From Paraburkholderia sp. BL21I4N1 (GTDB lineage: Bacteria; Pseudomonadota; Gammaproteobacteria; Burkholderiales; Burkholderiaceae), in assembly GCF_002973525.1 (NCBI RefSeq), contig NZ_PVEN01000004.1:310001-374000 (forward strand): a DNA stretch of 64,000 bases, in the 5' to 3' direction. Shown in pieces: positions 1 through 8,756 of the stretch (positions are counted from its first letter, which is position 1; the number at the start of each line of letters is the position of its first letter). The notes beneath the pieces are model-generated. The model worked only from the letters and a program-made list of their open reading frames with translations. It was not told the origin of the DNA and did not search any database. A program made the translations under genes and the position numbers.

Positions 1-341
1 AGCCGCTCGGTTACGGCCTGATCGAGAAACAGCAGATACGGATAGCGCGTGTGCAACGGATCGAAATCAAGCCGCGCGAGACGCATGCCGTTCGAGAAGA
101 GATTGGCCACGCGCGCGCGATGACCGAGTGCGAGAAACGGCTCGACCAGACGATGCTGCTCCAGCAGTTCCAGCGTGCGCGCCTGAATGCCGATGGCGCG
201 CGAATATGGGCTCGGCCGCATGGCCTTGTCGATCAGACGCACGGGCACGTGCGCACGCGCGAGGCTCATGGCGGCGGCGAGTCCGGTCGGACCCGCGCCG
301 ACGATCAACACCGGCGACGCATCGTTGGCAGCGGCGTCCAT
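1..341 (-). CDS. FAD-dependent aromatic monooxygenase, N-terminal part (truncated by window edge)
   Basis: Only the first ~113 residues are inside the window; the gene runs off the left edge. The protein begins MDAAANDASPVLIVGAGPTG, with a GxGxxG Rossmann fingerprint for FAD at residues ~13-20, followed by a stretch (SRAIGIQARTLELLEQ) typical of the PheA/TfdB-like class A flavoprotein monooxygenases that hydroxylate phenolic rings with NAD(P)H. The ATG at 341 is the first in frame ahead of the Rossmann motif. The substrate cannot be told because the substrate domain is outside the window. It is transcribed leftward; the nearest neighbour, a zinc exporter gene, has the same orientation but is separated by ~180 bp, so co-transcription is doubtful. 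Confidence 0.8.
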   Translation of the reverse strand, partial: MDAAANDASPVLIVGAGPTGLAAAMSLARAHVPVRLIDKAMRPSPYSRAIGIQARTLELLEQHRLVEPFLALGHRARVANLFSNGMRLARLDFDPLHTRYPYLLFLDQAVTER

Positions 342-520
342 GCGGGGCTCCGGGGGCGGCAGTGCGTTCTAGTGTACGCCCTGACGAAGTCGGCCTGGAG
401 ACGCTGCCCGCGCAGCGTTTTACGATGCGCCGCATCAAAAATGCGCGGGCGAGTGGGTCTGGATTACGGCTTGGGTAAAGGCTCGTTGGGTGACCGTCGC
501 ATTGCGGATCACACGCTACG

Positions 521-1603
521 TCAATGCGCGTGCCCCGCGTGCTCCATCGCGCAATGATGCTGGGTGGTGCCGAGATCGACCTGCAGCGTCGCGTGCAGCA
601 TCGAGAAACGCTCCCGCAGCACGACGACGATCGCGTCGAGCGATTCGTCGCCGGGATGGCCGGCCGGCATCACCAGATGCGCGCTGAGCGCGTTGCCGGT
701 GGTCGACAGCGCCCACACGTGCAAATCGTGCACGTCGACGACGCCCGGCTGGGTCGCCAGATAGTCGCGAATGCGTTGCAGGTCGACGCCGGGCGGCACA
801 GCGTCGAGCGCGAGGCGCACCGAATCGCGCAACAGCCCCCATGTGCCGATCACCACGACGGCGACGACCAGCAGGCTCATCACCGGATCGAGCCATGTCC
901 AGTTGGTGTAGAGAATCACCAGCCCGCTGAGCGCGACCGCCGCCGAAATACCGGCATCCGCCGCCATGTGCAGGAATGCGCCGCGGATGTTCAGATCGTC
1001 CTTCTGCCCACGCATGAAGAGCCACGCGGAAATACCGTTGACGATCACGCCGGTGGTCGCCACGACGAACACCGCGAGGCCGGCTACCGGCGCCGGGTTC
1101 ATCAGACGGCCGATCGCCTCGGCAACGATCACGCCGCAGGCGAACAGCAGCAAGCCCGCATTGGCCAGCGACGCGAGAATCGACGAACTGCCGTAACCGA
1201 ACGTGTAGCGCGCCGATGGACGCCGCGTGGCGAGCCAGCCGGCACCCCATGCGAGCAGCAGACCGAGCACGTCGGAGAGATTGTGGCCGGCGTCGGCGAG
1301 CAAGGCGGTGGAGTGCGCGAGCACGCCGTAGATCGCCTGGATCACGACGATCAAAACGTTCAGCGCGACGGCGAGCGCGAATGCGCGGCCGTGGCCTGGA
1401 ATGGGGGCGTGGGAATGGCTGTGGCCGGCGTGGGAATGGCTGGCGTGGTTGTGGCCGGCGTAGGCGTGGGCGTCATTGTCGTCATGACCACCGTGGTCGT
1501 GATCGCCGTGACCGTGGTCCACGTGCGCATGCCCCGCGTCTTCATGCGCGTGCTCGTCCTCGCGCTCGTCGGCCGGCCGATCCGGGTGATTCGTGTTCGT
1601 CAT
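521..1603 (-). CDS. Cation diffusion facilitator, zinc exporter (CzcD/ZitB type)
   Basis: A 360-residue inner-membrane antiporter of the CDF family that exports Zn2+ (possibly Co2+ or Cd2+) in exchange for protons. The first ~80 residues are extremely rich in His/Asp ([15 protein letters not shown]), a metal-binding cytoplasmic loop. Six hydrophobic helices follow, with HNLSD in TM2 and HMAAD in TM5; the HxxxD pair in both helices is the signature of the zinc-specific subgroup. A C-terminal ferredoxin-like dimerisation domain ends in another His cluster. The start codon overlaps the stop of the upstream ArsR gene by four bases (ATGA), so the pair is translationally coupled. The reading frame stays open further upstream, but that part only covers the regulator gene antiparallel in frame and is not used. 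Confidence 0.93.
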   Translation of the reverse strand: MTNTNHPDRPADEREDEHAHEDAGHAHVDHGHGDHDHGGHDDNDAHAYAGHNHASHSHAGHSHSHAPIPGHGRAFALAVALNVLIVVIQAIYGVLAHSTALLADAGHNLSDVLGLLLAWGAGWLATRRPSARYTFGYGSSSILASLANAGLLLFACGVIVAEAIGRLMNPAPVAGLAVFVVATTGVIVNGISAWLFMRGQKDDLNIRGAFLHMAADAGISAAVALSGLVILYTNWTWLDPVMSLLVVAVVVIGTWGLLRDSVRLALDAVPPGVDLQRIRDYLATQPGVVDVHDLHVWALSTTGNALSAHLVMPAGHPGDESLDAIVVVLRERFSMLHATLQVDLGTTQHHCAMEHAGHAH

Positions 1604-1986
1604 GTCGCATCCACGGGGAAATCGCTGGCCGGCTCGGCCACGTGCTCCAGCATGCCGGTCAGCATCGCGGTGATGTGACGGTCCGCGGCGAGGTAGAACA
1701 CCTGCTTGCCCTGACGCTCCGCGCGCACGATCCGCGCTGCCCGCAACAGCCGCAAATGGTGGCTCACCAGCGAAGGCGACAAACCCAGCGCCTCGGCGAT
1801 CGCCCCTACCGCACGTCGCCCGTCGACGCACGCCAGCACGATCCGCAAACGAGTCGGATCGCCCAGCAGGCGAAACAGATCCGCCAGCGGCACGATGGTG
1901 TCCGCGGAACGGTCGTCGAAACGGCTTAACGAAACGGTGGAGCCAGACGAGCCGGCGGAAATGGTAGAAGCCACGGCAGTCGTCAT
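1600..1986 (-). CDS. ArsR/SmtB-family zinc-responsive repressor (CzrA-like)
   Basis: A 128-residue winged-helix repressor. The core (LGDPTRLRIVLACVDG, then LSPSLVSHHLRLLRAARIV) is a standard ArsR DNA-binding domain. The last helix carries D102-R103-H104 and H115-V-A-E118, which fits the alpha-5 zinc site DxHx10Hxx(E/H) of SmtB and CzrA exactly. The single Cys (C53) is not in the CxC arrangement of arsenic or cadmium sensors. This supports Zn(II)/Co(II) sensing rather than arsenite sensing. It precedes and overlaps the CDF exporter gene, so it most likely represses both until zinc is bound. An imperfect inverted repeat lies just upstream at 2000-2013. Confidence 0.9.
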   Translation of the reverse strand: MTTAVASTISAGSSGSTVSLSRFDDRSADTIVPLADLFRLLGDPTRLRIVLACVDGRRAVGAIAEALGLSPSLVSHHLRLLRAARIVRAERQGKQVFYLAADRHITAMLTGMLEHVAEPASDFPVDAT

Positions 1987-1999
1987 AGTCGATCACTTA

Positions 2000-2013
2000 T
2001 GAACAAGTATTCA
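2000..2013 (-). promoter_or_regulatory. Putative ArsR operator
   Basis: TGAACAAGTATTCA is an imperfect inverted repeat 14 bp upstream of the arsR-type start codon, in an otherwise AT-rich stretch. It resembles the TGAACA-N2-TGTTCA type operators known for SmtB/CzrA repressors, with one mismatch in the right arm. The location over the likely promoter supports autoregulation; binding itself is inferred. Confidence 0.5.
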
Positions 2014-2110
2014 CATGTTATACATATCGACATGACCGGTCAAATCGGAGCGCGGTGCGTCGAGTGTGGGAAAATGCGGCCTCTGCCTCACCCGAATCCC
2101 ATCCCCCGTC

Positions 2111-3958
2111 ATGCAACCTGTATTTGACCGCGCTTTCGCGGCGCATCGTGACGGCCGCCTCGCCGACGCCGAACGCGACTATCGCGCAACGCTCGAGGGC
2201 AACCCCGCGCACGTCGATGCGTTGCACCTGCTGGGCGTTCTGCGCCATCAGCAAGGCCAGCACGCCGAAGCCGCCGAGCTCGTGCGGCGCGCGGTGAAAC
2301 TGCGCCCGGAAGACGCCGCGCTTCAGCTGAACCTCGGCAATGCGCTGAAGGCGCTGGGCCAGATCGACGACGCCATCGAACAGTTCCGCAACGCGCTGAC
2401 GCTCGCGCCGTCGTTCCCGATGGCGCACTACAACCTCGGCAACGCGTACGCATCGCAGGGCCGGCATGAAGACGCCGCCGACGCCTTCGAAAAATCGTTG
2501 CGCCTGCAACCGGACGACGCGTCGTCGCATAACAATCTCGGCAATGCGCGGCACGCACTAGGCCAGCACGAAGAAGCGATCGCGTCGTTCACGCGCGCGC
2601 TCCAGCTGCGCCCCGGCCACGCCGGCGCGCTGAACAACATGGGCATGTCGCTGAACGCACTCGACCGCGCGGACGAAGCGATTCCCTGCTTCCAGAAAGC
2701 GCTGGCCGCCGAGCCGCGTTTCGTCGCCGCGCACTTCAATCTCGCCAATACCTTCGACGCCACCGGCCGCCACGCCGAAGCGGTCAAATCGTTCGAAGCG
2801 GCGCTGCGCTTCCAGCCGAACCTGCCGCCGGCCATCTTCGGCATGGGCAATGCGCTGGCGGCGTTGGGACGTCACGCGCAGGCGTTGCCGTATCTCGAAC
2901 GCTCGGTCGGTCTCGATCCGCAATTCGCGCTGGCGTGGCTCAGTCTCGGCAACGCGCACCTCGCGCTGGGCGCGCATGCGCCCGCGGTGCGCGCGTTCGA
3001 TCAAGCCTTGCGCCAGCGTCCGGACCTCGCATCCGCGCATATGAACCGCGCGTTGGCGTGGCTCGCCCTGCGCGATTTCGCGCGCGGCCTGCCGGAATAC
3101 GAATGGCGGCTGCAAACCATGGCCGAGCCGGCGATTCAGACGCTGCCGCGCTGGCACGGCGAACCGATCGATCAACGCACGCTGCTGATTCACGCCGAAC
3201 AAGGTTTCGGCGACACGCTGCAGTTCGCGCGCTTCGTGCCGCTCGCCGCGCAACGCGCCGCGCGCGTGGTGCTCGAAGTGCAGCCCGCGCTGTTGCCGCT
3301 GCTGGCGCCCGCGGCGCAGGCCTGGCGCGTGACGCTGATCGCCCAAGGCACGCCGCGCCCTGCCGCCGATCTGCATTGCCCGCTGCTCAGCTTGCCGCTC
3401 GCGCTCGGCATGACTTACGACACCATTCCGGCGCGCACGCCCTACCTCGACGTGCCGGCCGCCTATGGCCGCAAATGGCGCGGCTCGCTCGGCGGCCAGG
3501 CGAAACGTAAGATCGGCATTGCGTGGACGGGGCGCATCCAGCCCAACGAAACCCGTTCGATGCCGCTCGCCGCGCTCGATCCCCTGTTCGCGCTCGACGG
3601 CATCGACTGGATCGTGCTGCAACCCGAGCTGAGTGTGGACGAACGCGCGACGCTCGACACGCATCCGCGCGCGGCGTCGATTCATCGCTTCGACACACGT
3701 ATCGGCGATTTCGCCGATACGGCCGCGATCATCGAACGGCTCGATGCGGTGGTGTCGATCGATACGTCCATCGCTCACCTTGCCGGCGCGCTGCGCAAGC
3801 CGTTATGGCTGATGCTGCCGTTCGCGGCGGATTGGCGCTGGTTTACCGGCGACGCACGCAGCCCCTGGTATCCGGGCGCGACGCTCGTGCGTCAGCCCCA
3901 GCCGGGTGCGTGGCATGAGGTCGTCGAAGCGGTGGCGAACGAGTTGCGCCACGGTTGA
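2111..3958 (+). CDS. TPR-repeat protein with C-terminal glycosyltransferase-like domain
   Basis: A 615-residue soluble protein. Residues ~1-340 hold about nine to ten tandem tetratricopeptide repeats (repeated patterns such as LGNALKALGQIDDAIEQFRNAL). The remaining ~270 residues resemble the GT-B fold C-terminal half of ADP-heptose:LPS heptosyltransferase (GT9)-like proteins: IAWTGR, then a segment ending in DTSIAHLAGALRKPLWLMLP. This architecture is common in Burkholderia, often near flagellar or surface-polysaccharide loci, but no enzyme activity has been shown for it to my knowledge. I chose the ATG at 2111 because the TPR region begins immediately after it; an in-frame ATG at 2066 is possible. 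The gene ends before a strong hairpin terminator. Confidence 0.8.
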   Translation: MQPVFDRAFAAHRDGRLADAERDYRATLEGNPAHVDALHLLGVLRHQQGQHAEAAELVRRAVKLRPEDAALQLNLGNALKALGQIDDAIEQFRNALTLAPSFPMAHYNLGNAYASQGRHEDAADAFEKSLRLQPDDASSHNNLGNARHALGQHEEAIASFTRALQLRPGHAGALNNMGMSLNALDRADEAIPCFQKALAAEPRFVAAHFNLANTFDATGRHAEAVKSFEAALRFQPNLPPAIFGMGNALAALGRHAQALPYLERSVGLDPQFALAWLSLGNAHLALGAHAPAVRAFDQALRQRPDLASAHMNRALAWLALRDFARGLPEYEWRLQTMAEPAIQTLPRWHGEPIDQRTLLIHAEQGFGDTLQFARFVPLAAQRAARVVLEVQPALLPLLAPAAQAWRVTLIAQGTPRPAADLHCPLLSLPLALGMTYDTIPARTPYLDVPAAYGRKWRGSLGGQAKRKIGIAWTGRIQPNETRSMPLAALDPLFALDGIDWIVLQPELSVDERATLDTHPRAASIHRFDTRIGDFADTAAIIERLDAVVSIDTSIAHLAGALRKPLWLMLPFAADWRWFTGDARSPWYPGATLVRQPQPGAWHEVVEAVANELRHG

Positions 3959-4014
3959 ACGGCGCTTGTGCATCGACAGCCGGACGGCGGTTCGGCTTAC
4001 CGTTGCACCCAAAC

Positions 4015-4050
4015 AAAAACCCCGCGCTTTGTTGGAGCGCGGGGTTTTTT
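4015..4050. terminator. Bidirectional rho-independent terminator
   Basis: An AAAAACCCCGCGCT arm, a short loop and AGCGCGGGGTTTTTT form a perfect GC-rich hairpin flanked by A and T runs on its two sides. It sits between the convergent TPR gene and MHS transporter gene and can serve both. Confidence 0.9.
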
Positions 4051-4081
4051 GTTGGTCTCACCGAACGGCGAACGCTGAACG

Positions 4082-5383
4082 TCAGGCCGCTCGATACTGA
4101 TTGCGCGATTCCGGCGTGCGGTACAGCACCAGGGTCGCGACCAACCCGCAGATCGCCGCCGCCCCGAGGAACAGCCCCGGTGCCGCCTTGTTGCTCGTGG
4201 TGTGAATCAGCAGCGTCGAGATGGCCGGCGTGAAGCCGCCAATCGTCGTGGCAAGGCTATATGCCAGCGAGAAACCGGCCGTGCGCACTTCGACCGGCAT
4301 CACTTCGGTCAGCGCCACCACCATCGCGCCGTTATAGCTGCCGTACAGGAACGACAGCCACAACTCGACGGCCAGCAGACGCGCGAACGACGGTTCGGCG
4401 ACGAGCCATTGCAACGCGGGATAGGCGGTAATGATGGTCAGAATCGTGAAAACCAGCAGCACCGGACGGCGGCCGATCCGATCCGACAACGCGCCCGCGA
4501 GCGGCAGCCAGATCAGGTTCGACAGGCCGATGCAGACGGTCACCACCAGCGTATCGATCGACGACAGTTTCAGCACTTCCTTGCCGAAGGTCGGCGTGTA
4601 AGCCGTGATCATGTAGAACGACACCGTGGTCATGATCACCATGCCCATGCCGCCAAGCACGATGCCCCAATTGGCCGCCATGGTCTTCAGGATCTCGCCC
4701 ATGCTCGGACGATGCTTGCGCGCCTTGAACTCCTCGGTTTCCTGCAACGAACGACGGATCAGGAACAGGAACGGCACGATCAGGCAGCCGATCAGGAACG
4801 GCACGCGCCAGCCCCAGGCGCCCATCTGGTCAGCCGGCAAAACCTTGTTCAACACCACGCCGATCAGCGCCGCGAACACCACCGCGACCTGCTGGCTGCC
4901 CGACTGCCACGCACAATAGAAACCCTTGTTGCCCTTGGTCGCGATCTCCGACAGATACACCGACACGCCGCCCAGTTCGACACCCGCGGAGAAGCCCTGC
5001 AACAGCCGGCCGAACAGCACGAGCGCCGGCGCCAGTACGCCGATCGTCGCGTAGCCTGGAATCGCCGCCACCGTGAGCGTGCCGAGCGCCATCAGGCCGA
5101 GCGTGAGGATCAGGCCTTTGCGGCGGCCGTGATGGTCGATGTATGCGCCGAGCACGATCGCGCCGAGCGGACGCATCAGGAAGCCCGCGCCGAACACCGA
5201 CAGCGACAGCATCAGCGACGCGAATTCGTTACCGCTCGGAAAATAGGTTTTGGCGATGGCCGACGCGTAATAGCCGTAGACCATGAAGTCGTACATCTCA
5301 AGAAAGTTGCCGCTGACGACGCGGAACACCGTCTTGACTTTCGATTCCTGGGACGAGGAAGTAGCGTGTGTCGCTGTAGACAT
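4082..5383 (-). CDS. MHS-family MFS transporter, citrate/tricarballylate:H+ symporter type
   Basis: A 433-residue, 12-helix inner-membrane protein. The N-terminal stretch ([20 protein letters not shown]) and the following [28 protein letters not shown] loop are typical of the metabolite:H+ symporter family, closest in pattern to CitA/TcuC citrate and tricarballylate carriers; the D-RIGRR loop between helices 8 and 9 is also present. It stands alone with no catabolic partner next to it, so the substrate (citrate, tricarballylate or a related carboxylate) remains a family-level inference. Its 3' end faces the shared terminator at 4015-4050. Confidence 0.85.
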   Translation of the reverse strand: MSTATHATSSSQESKVKTVFRVVSGNFLEMYDFMVYGYYASAIAKTYFPSGNEFASLMLSLSVFGAGFLMRPLGAIVLGAYIDHHGRRKGLILTLGLMALGTLTVAAIPGYATIGVLAPALVLFGRLLQGFSAGVELGGVSVYLSEIATKGNKGFYCAWQSGSQQVAVVFAALIGVVLNKVLPADQMGAWGWRVPFLIGCLIVPFLFLIRRSLQETEEFKARKHRPSMGEILKTMAANWGIVLGGMGMVIMTTVSFYMITAYTPTFGKEVLKLSSIDTLVVTVCIGLSNLIWLPLAGALSDRIGRRPVLLVFTILTIITAYPALQWLVAEPSFARLLAVELWLSFLYGSYNGAMVVALTEVMPVEVRTAGFSLAYSLATTIGGFTPAISTLLIHTTSNKAAPGLFLGAAAICGLVATLVLYRTPESRNQYRAA

Positions 5384-5714
5384 GACATTCTCTGGAAAGC
5401 CCGTCGCCCTCGGTTCTGGCGGCGATCAGGCAGTTGAAACGATCCACTGGTTTCGGTGAAGCGGATGCCGCTGGCAAGGCGTAGCAGGAACAGAGCAGGA
5501 ACGCGCCGGGGGCGCTGCATTTTCATGCTGAAAGCACTCAGCTGATATCAGGGTAAACATCGTGAAACAGGCTGAGGCCTTGCCACGTAATGTTACCGTT
5601 GTTGGCGTTGTCGCGTAATGCATACAGAATCATTACAGACCATGCCGGCTACTGACGACCGCCGTCGTCCCGATAGAATTTGCGTCCTGCCACTTCGCGC
5701 TGATCGCCACCCCG
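5384..5714. other. Divergent intergenic region
   Basis: This 331-bp gap separates the leftward MHS symporter from the rightward acetyltransferase and should hold both promoters. The only structure seen is the inverted repeat GTAATG-N10-CATTAC at 5615-5636, about 80 bp before the acetyltransferase start. No small gene with a credible ribosome binding site was found. Confidence 0.5.
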
Positions 5715-6239
5715 ATGCAAGCCAACCGCACTCTTTCGCTGCGCCCCGCGACCCTCGTCGATGCCGCTCTGATTGCTTCGATTCACGCCACCAGCTGGCA
5801 AGCCACCTATCGCGGTTTGTTGCCCGACACGTTCCTCGACAGCGAAGTCACGCGCGAACGCGCGGCGTATTGGGAAGCACGTCTGAGCGCGCCGGGCGGC
5901 GAACGCCGGATCGTCCGGATCGCGGAGCTCGACGGCGAGCCGATTGGTTTTCTCTGCGCGGAGCGGCAGCCGGAATCGGCGTGGGGCGTACTGCTCGACA
6001 ACCTGCATGCGTTGCCGGGCTATCAGGGCATTGGCGTCGGTAAACTGCTGATGCGCGCCGCCGAAGATTGGACTCGCGAGCAAGGCGAGGCGCAGTTGTA
6101 TCTGTATGTGCTCGAAGGCAATACGCCGGCGATCGGTTTCTACGAACGACAAGGCTGGCAGTTCGTGGGCGCGGAACCCGATCAGATGGGCGGCATGGAT
6201 ATCACCGCGCTGCGCTATGTCTATCGGCTGGGAAAATAG
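5715..6239 (+). CDS. GNAT-family N-acetyltransferase
   Basis: A 174-residue single-domain GNAT enzyme transferring an acetyl group from acetyl-CoA to an unknown amine. The acetyl-CoA pyrophosphate-binding loop appears as GYQGIGVGKLLMRAAEDW (motif A), followed by motif B (LYVLEGNTPAIGFYERQGWQFVG). The N-terminus (LRPATLVDAALIASIHATSWQATYRGLLPD) is of the kind seen in RimI-like and aminoglycoside-like acetyltransferases that are widely distributed. It is monocistronic by spacing. Nothing in the context fixes the substrate. Confidence 0.88.
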   Translation: MQANRTLSLRPATLVDAALIASIHATSWQATYRGLLPDTFLDSEVTRERAAYWEARLSAPGGERRIVRIAELDGEPIGFLCAERQPESAWGVLLDNLHALPGYQGIGVGKLLMRAAEDWTREQGEAQLYLYVLEGNTPAIGFYERQGWQFVGAEPDQMGGMDITALRYVYRLGK

Positions 6240-6540
6240 GCGGCTTCAACAGGTCCGCAGGTCGTTCTGACTTTGCCGGACCTGGAATGTTTCTATATCA
6301 ATTTTCAGAAACGTCCGATCGCGACTTTGGATGCTTCCGAGCATTATCTTCCTCATCCCGATGGCTTCAAGGTAAAACGCCTACGCGCCCCGCTGCTCGG
6401 TTTCAGCATGATGCTGATTTCCGATGTTGACAGGGTGCGCACGTGAGGCGTCTCACGCGCATCTTCCGAAAGCTGTCGACCCGCCGTTCCACGGAGCCGC
6501 CTATTGGTCGCTCTCTTTCGAAGTGCCGGAAGGTATATCC
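6240..6540. other. Intergenic region without visible gene
   Basis: About 300 bp between the acetyltransferase and the next gene. A purine-rich ribosome binding site (GGAAGG) is seen just ahead of the ATG at 6541. No RNA gene or terminator hairpin with a T run is visible. Confidence 0.4.
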
Positions 6541-7623
6541 ATGTCCACGATTCCTTTTACCCTGATCGAGGGCTCGATCGCGCTGCCGCGACTGCGCCCG
6601 TTGGGTCGCCATTTGCCGGCACCGTTCGGCCGCGACTGGGCATATCGCCCGCCGGGCTACAGTTTGCGGATCGAACTCAAAGCGCTTTACGCCGCGGTGA
6701 TTCACACCTTCTGCATGAGCGATCAGACCTTCCGCTCGTTGTGCAAATGGGTGCCGCTGGTGCTGGCGGAACCGCGCGAGGTGATTGCTGATGCGCGAAA
6801 CCAGGTGGGCGAAGAACGGGCCACTTTCGGCAGTACGCCGCTCGGTCAGGCAGCGAAATTTTCCGCCGACGCGCGTGCATTTGTGTCTGCCCAACAACCT
6901 GCGGCTGCCACACCTTTGCAGCGTGCGGCTAGTCCCAGGAATACGTTGGCAGGCGGCGCCTGCGCACTGACTGGCACGGCGCTATTGGCGTGGATTGTTC
7001 TCAGTCATATGCCGCATCGCTATGCAATCAGCGAGTCGAGTCCTGCGAAGACGATCGCCGTCGATCACGGCGCACCGCTGACGCAAAGCGCGTCAGATAC
7101 CGCGTCGTCGCCCATGAATGTGAAGGTGGATTCCGCCAACGCACAGGCATCGACGTCTGACGACGCATCCGGAAAAATCATCATATCGACGCCGGCATTG
7201 GCAGAGTCCACAGCACATGACTCCGACTATTCAACCGCACAGCATCGCGACGATCTTCACGAAAAGACTGGCGAGTTGCACAGAGCGGCTCGGCATAGCA
7301 ACGCAAAAATCGTCGCTTCCTACAAGGCCGTCTACGCCGCGGCAAGGAAGGATCGCATACCGAGCGCCATCGATTCGACCGTCGCGACACAAGCATGGCC
7401 CAAACCGTCGGCTGATGGTGCTTACTCGCCGTTCGTGCCCGCACAACCCAGCGACGAGCCGTACGCTTCGGTCAAGATGTCGGCCGCGACACCCGTTCGA
7501 TCGGTTGCGCCGCCACCCCGCTCCGCTTCCGCGACCGAATCGTCCGGAACCGGTGAGACCGATTGGATGAGCCATCTATCGCAGCGTCGCGTGACCGACA
7601 TTCCGGATCAGTTTTCGAGGTAA
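6541..7623 (+). CDS. Hypothetical membrane-anchored protein
   Basis: A 360-residue protein that I do not recognise. The first ~130 residues are globular, with two Cys residues (CMSDQTFRSLCKW). A single hydrophobic segment around residues 136-154 (LTGTALLAWIVLS) is followed by a ~200-residue Ser/Ala/Thr/Asp-rich tail with no clear domain, likely disordered and periplasmic if the N-terminus is cytoplasmic. The start at 6541 is preferred over the upstream in-frame ATG at 6424 because of a GGAAGG ribosome binding site at suitable distance. The gene ends before a terminator and has no operon partners. Confidence 0.65.
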   Translation: MSTIPFTLIEGSIALPRLRPLGRHLPAPFGRDWAYRPPGYSLRIELKALYAAVIHTFCMSDQTFRSLCKWVPLVLAEPREVIADARNQVGEERATFGSTPLGQAAKFSADARAFVSAQQPAAATPLQRAASPRNTLAGGACALTGTALLAWIVLSHMPHRYAISESSPAKTIAVDHGAPLTQSASDTASSPMNVKVDSANAQASTSDDASGKIIISTPALAESTAHDSDYSTAQHRDDLHEKTGELHRAARHSNAKIVASYKAVYAAARKDRIPSAIDSTVATQAWPKPSADGAYSPFVPAQPSDEPYASVKMSAATPVRSVAPPPRSASATESSGTGETDWMSHLSQRRVTDIPDQFSR

Positions 7624-7653
7624 GCAGACCACCGTCATCGAGAAAAGCGCGAT

Positions 7654-7692
7654 AAAAAAACCCGGCCGTTAATATCGGTCGGGCTTTTTTTT
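7654..7692. terminator. Bidirectional rho-independent terminator
   Basis: AAAAAAACCCGGCCG and CGGTCGGGCTTTTTTTT form a hairpin (one G-T style mismatch) between two convergent genes, with an A run on one side and a T run on the other. Confidence 0.85.
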
Positions 7693-7703
7693 CTGCGTGA
7701 CGC

Positions 7704-8438
7704 TTACTTCTGCAGCGGCAATCCCGATTCGGTTTGGCGCTGCAGTTGCAGAACCTCCCCCTGCACCCGACGCAGTTGCGCCTGCGCTTTTTCCTTTTCC
7801 AACCGCAACGCGGCCGCTTCGGTCTGCGTCTGCCGCTGGTAGTCGTTGACCTTGGCCTGCTGCGCACGCGCTACGTCGATATCGGCCTGCAGACGTTTCG
7901 CGCGATCTTCGGACAACGCGATGATGTCTTCGATATAAGCCTTCTGCGCCAGTAACTGCGTGCGACGAATTTCAACCTCCGCCAGCTGCACCGTTTGCTG
8001 GACGAAGTCCGCGTAGATCAATTCCGCGCGCGCCGCGTCTTCGGATTTGATGACGCGCCAGAAGCGTTTGTCCTGAAACAACGCGACGTAATACGTCATT
8101 TCCTGTGGATAGAAAAACAGACTCGCGCCGTAGCTGCCGTTATATGTGGTGCGCAGTTCATTCAGCTTCGTGTCGTGAATCATTTGCATCAATTCGGCGA
8201 CGTTGCCCTGCGATTCGGTGCCTGGCGTGTTCGTGGCCGCCGTGCTCGATGCGCTCGATGCCGCCATGCCCGGCGCGTTGCCGACCGGCTGCGCGGTCAG
8301 TGCGCCCATGGCTGGCCGCGTGCCGGCCAGGGGAGCGGCCTCGCCGTCTTGCGCCGCCAGCACGAAACCACTTTGCTGCAACAGCACACACGAGATGGCG
8401 AGCAACATGGCGCGCCATACAGTTAAGGGGTACTTCAT
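7704..8438 (-). CDS. DUF2968 family secreted protein
   Basis: A 244-residue protein with a cleavable signal peptide (hydrophobic residues ~9-28, MLLAISCVLLQQSGFVLAAQ). A Ser/Ala/Thr linker is followed by a conserved segment (LMQMIHDTKLNELRTTYNGSYGASLFFYPQEMTYYVALFQDKRFWRVIKS), and the C-terminal ~120 residues form a long coiled coil rich in Glu, Arg and Gln. This is the arrangement of the DUF2968 family, which is common in Burkholderia and of unknown function; a periplasmic or envelope role is inferred from the signal peptide. It is transcribed alone, towards the shared terminator. Confidence 0.8.
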   Translation of the reverse strand: MKYPLTVWRAMLLAISCVLLQQSGFVLAAQDGEAAPLAGTRPAMGALTAQPVGNAPGMAASSASSTAATNTPGTESQGNVAELMQMIHDTKLNELRTTYNGSYGASLFFYPQEMTYYVALFQDKRFWRVIKSEDAARAELIYADFVQQTVQLAEVEIRRTQLLAQKAYIEDIIALSEDRAKRLQADIDVARAQQAKVNDYQRQTQTEAAALRLEKEKAQAQLRRVQGEVLQLQRQTESGLPLQK

Positions 8439-8756
8439 ACCGGTGCTCCATGCGAATCCAAAACAGCAGACGATTATCGCGCGGATCAGCCGTCAAGCGA
8501 AGCACTCAAGCGTCCCGAAATGGGACTTTAAATTGAGACAAATAAATCGCGAATCATTCCGCCAGATGAGGTGAGCACATCGCGAGATAAATGCGGTGGG
8601 ATGACACGAAAACACGACGATCCGTCTCATTTGCGGACGAATCCGAATCTGTGTTGAATTCAGGAGGATCCGGCGAGAACCGGCCCATGCGCGAGTGCCG
8701 GCTTGCGTGAGCACCAGGCCGCGCCACCGGGACGCGGACCTGGCGCACCCCTCATC
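8439..8756. other. Intergenic region
   Basis: A 318-bp stretch between two leftward genes. It contains a potential promoter for the DUF2968 gene but no recognisable RNA gene, repeat or strong terminator for the upstream hydrolase gene. Confidence 0.4.
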
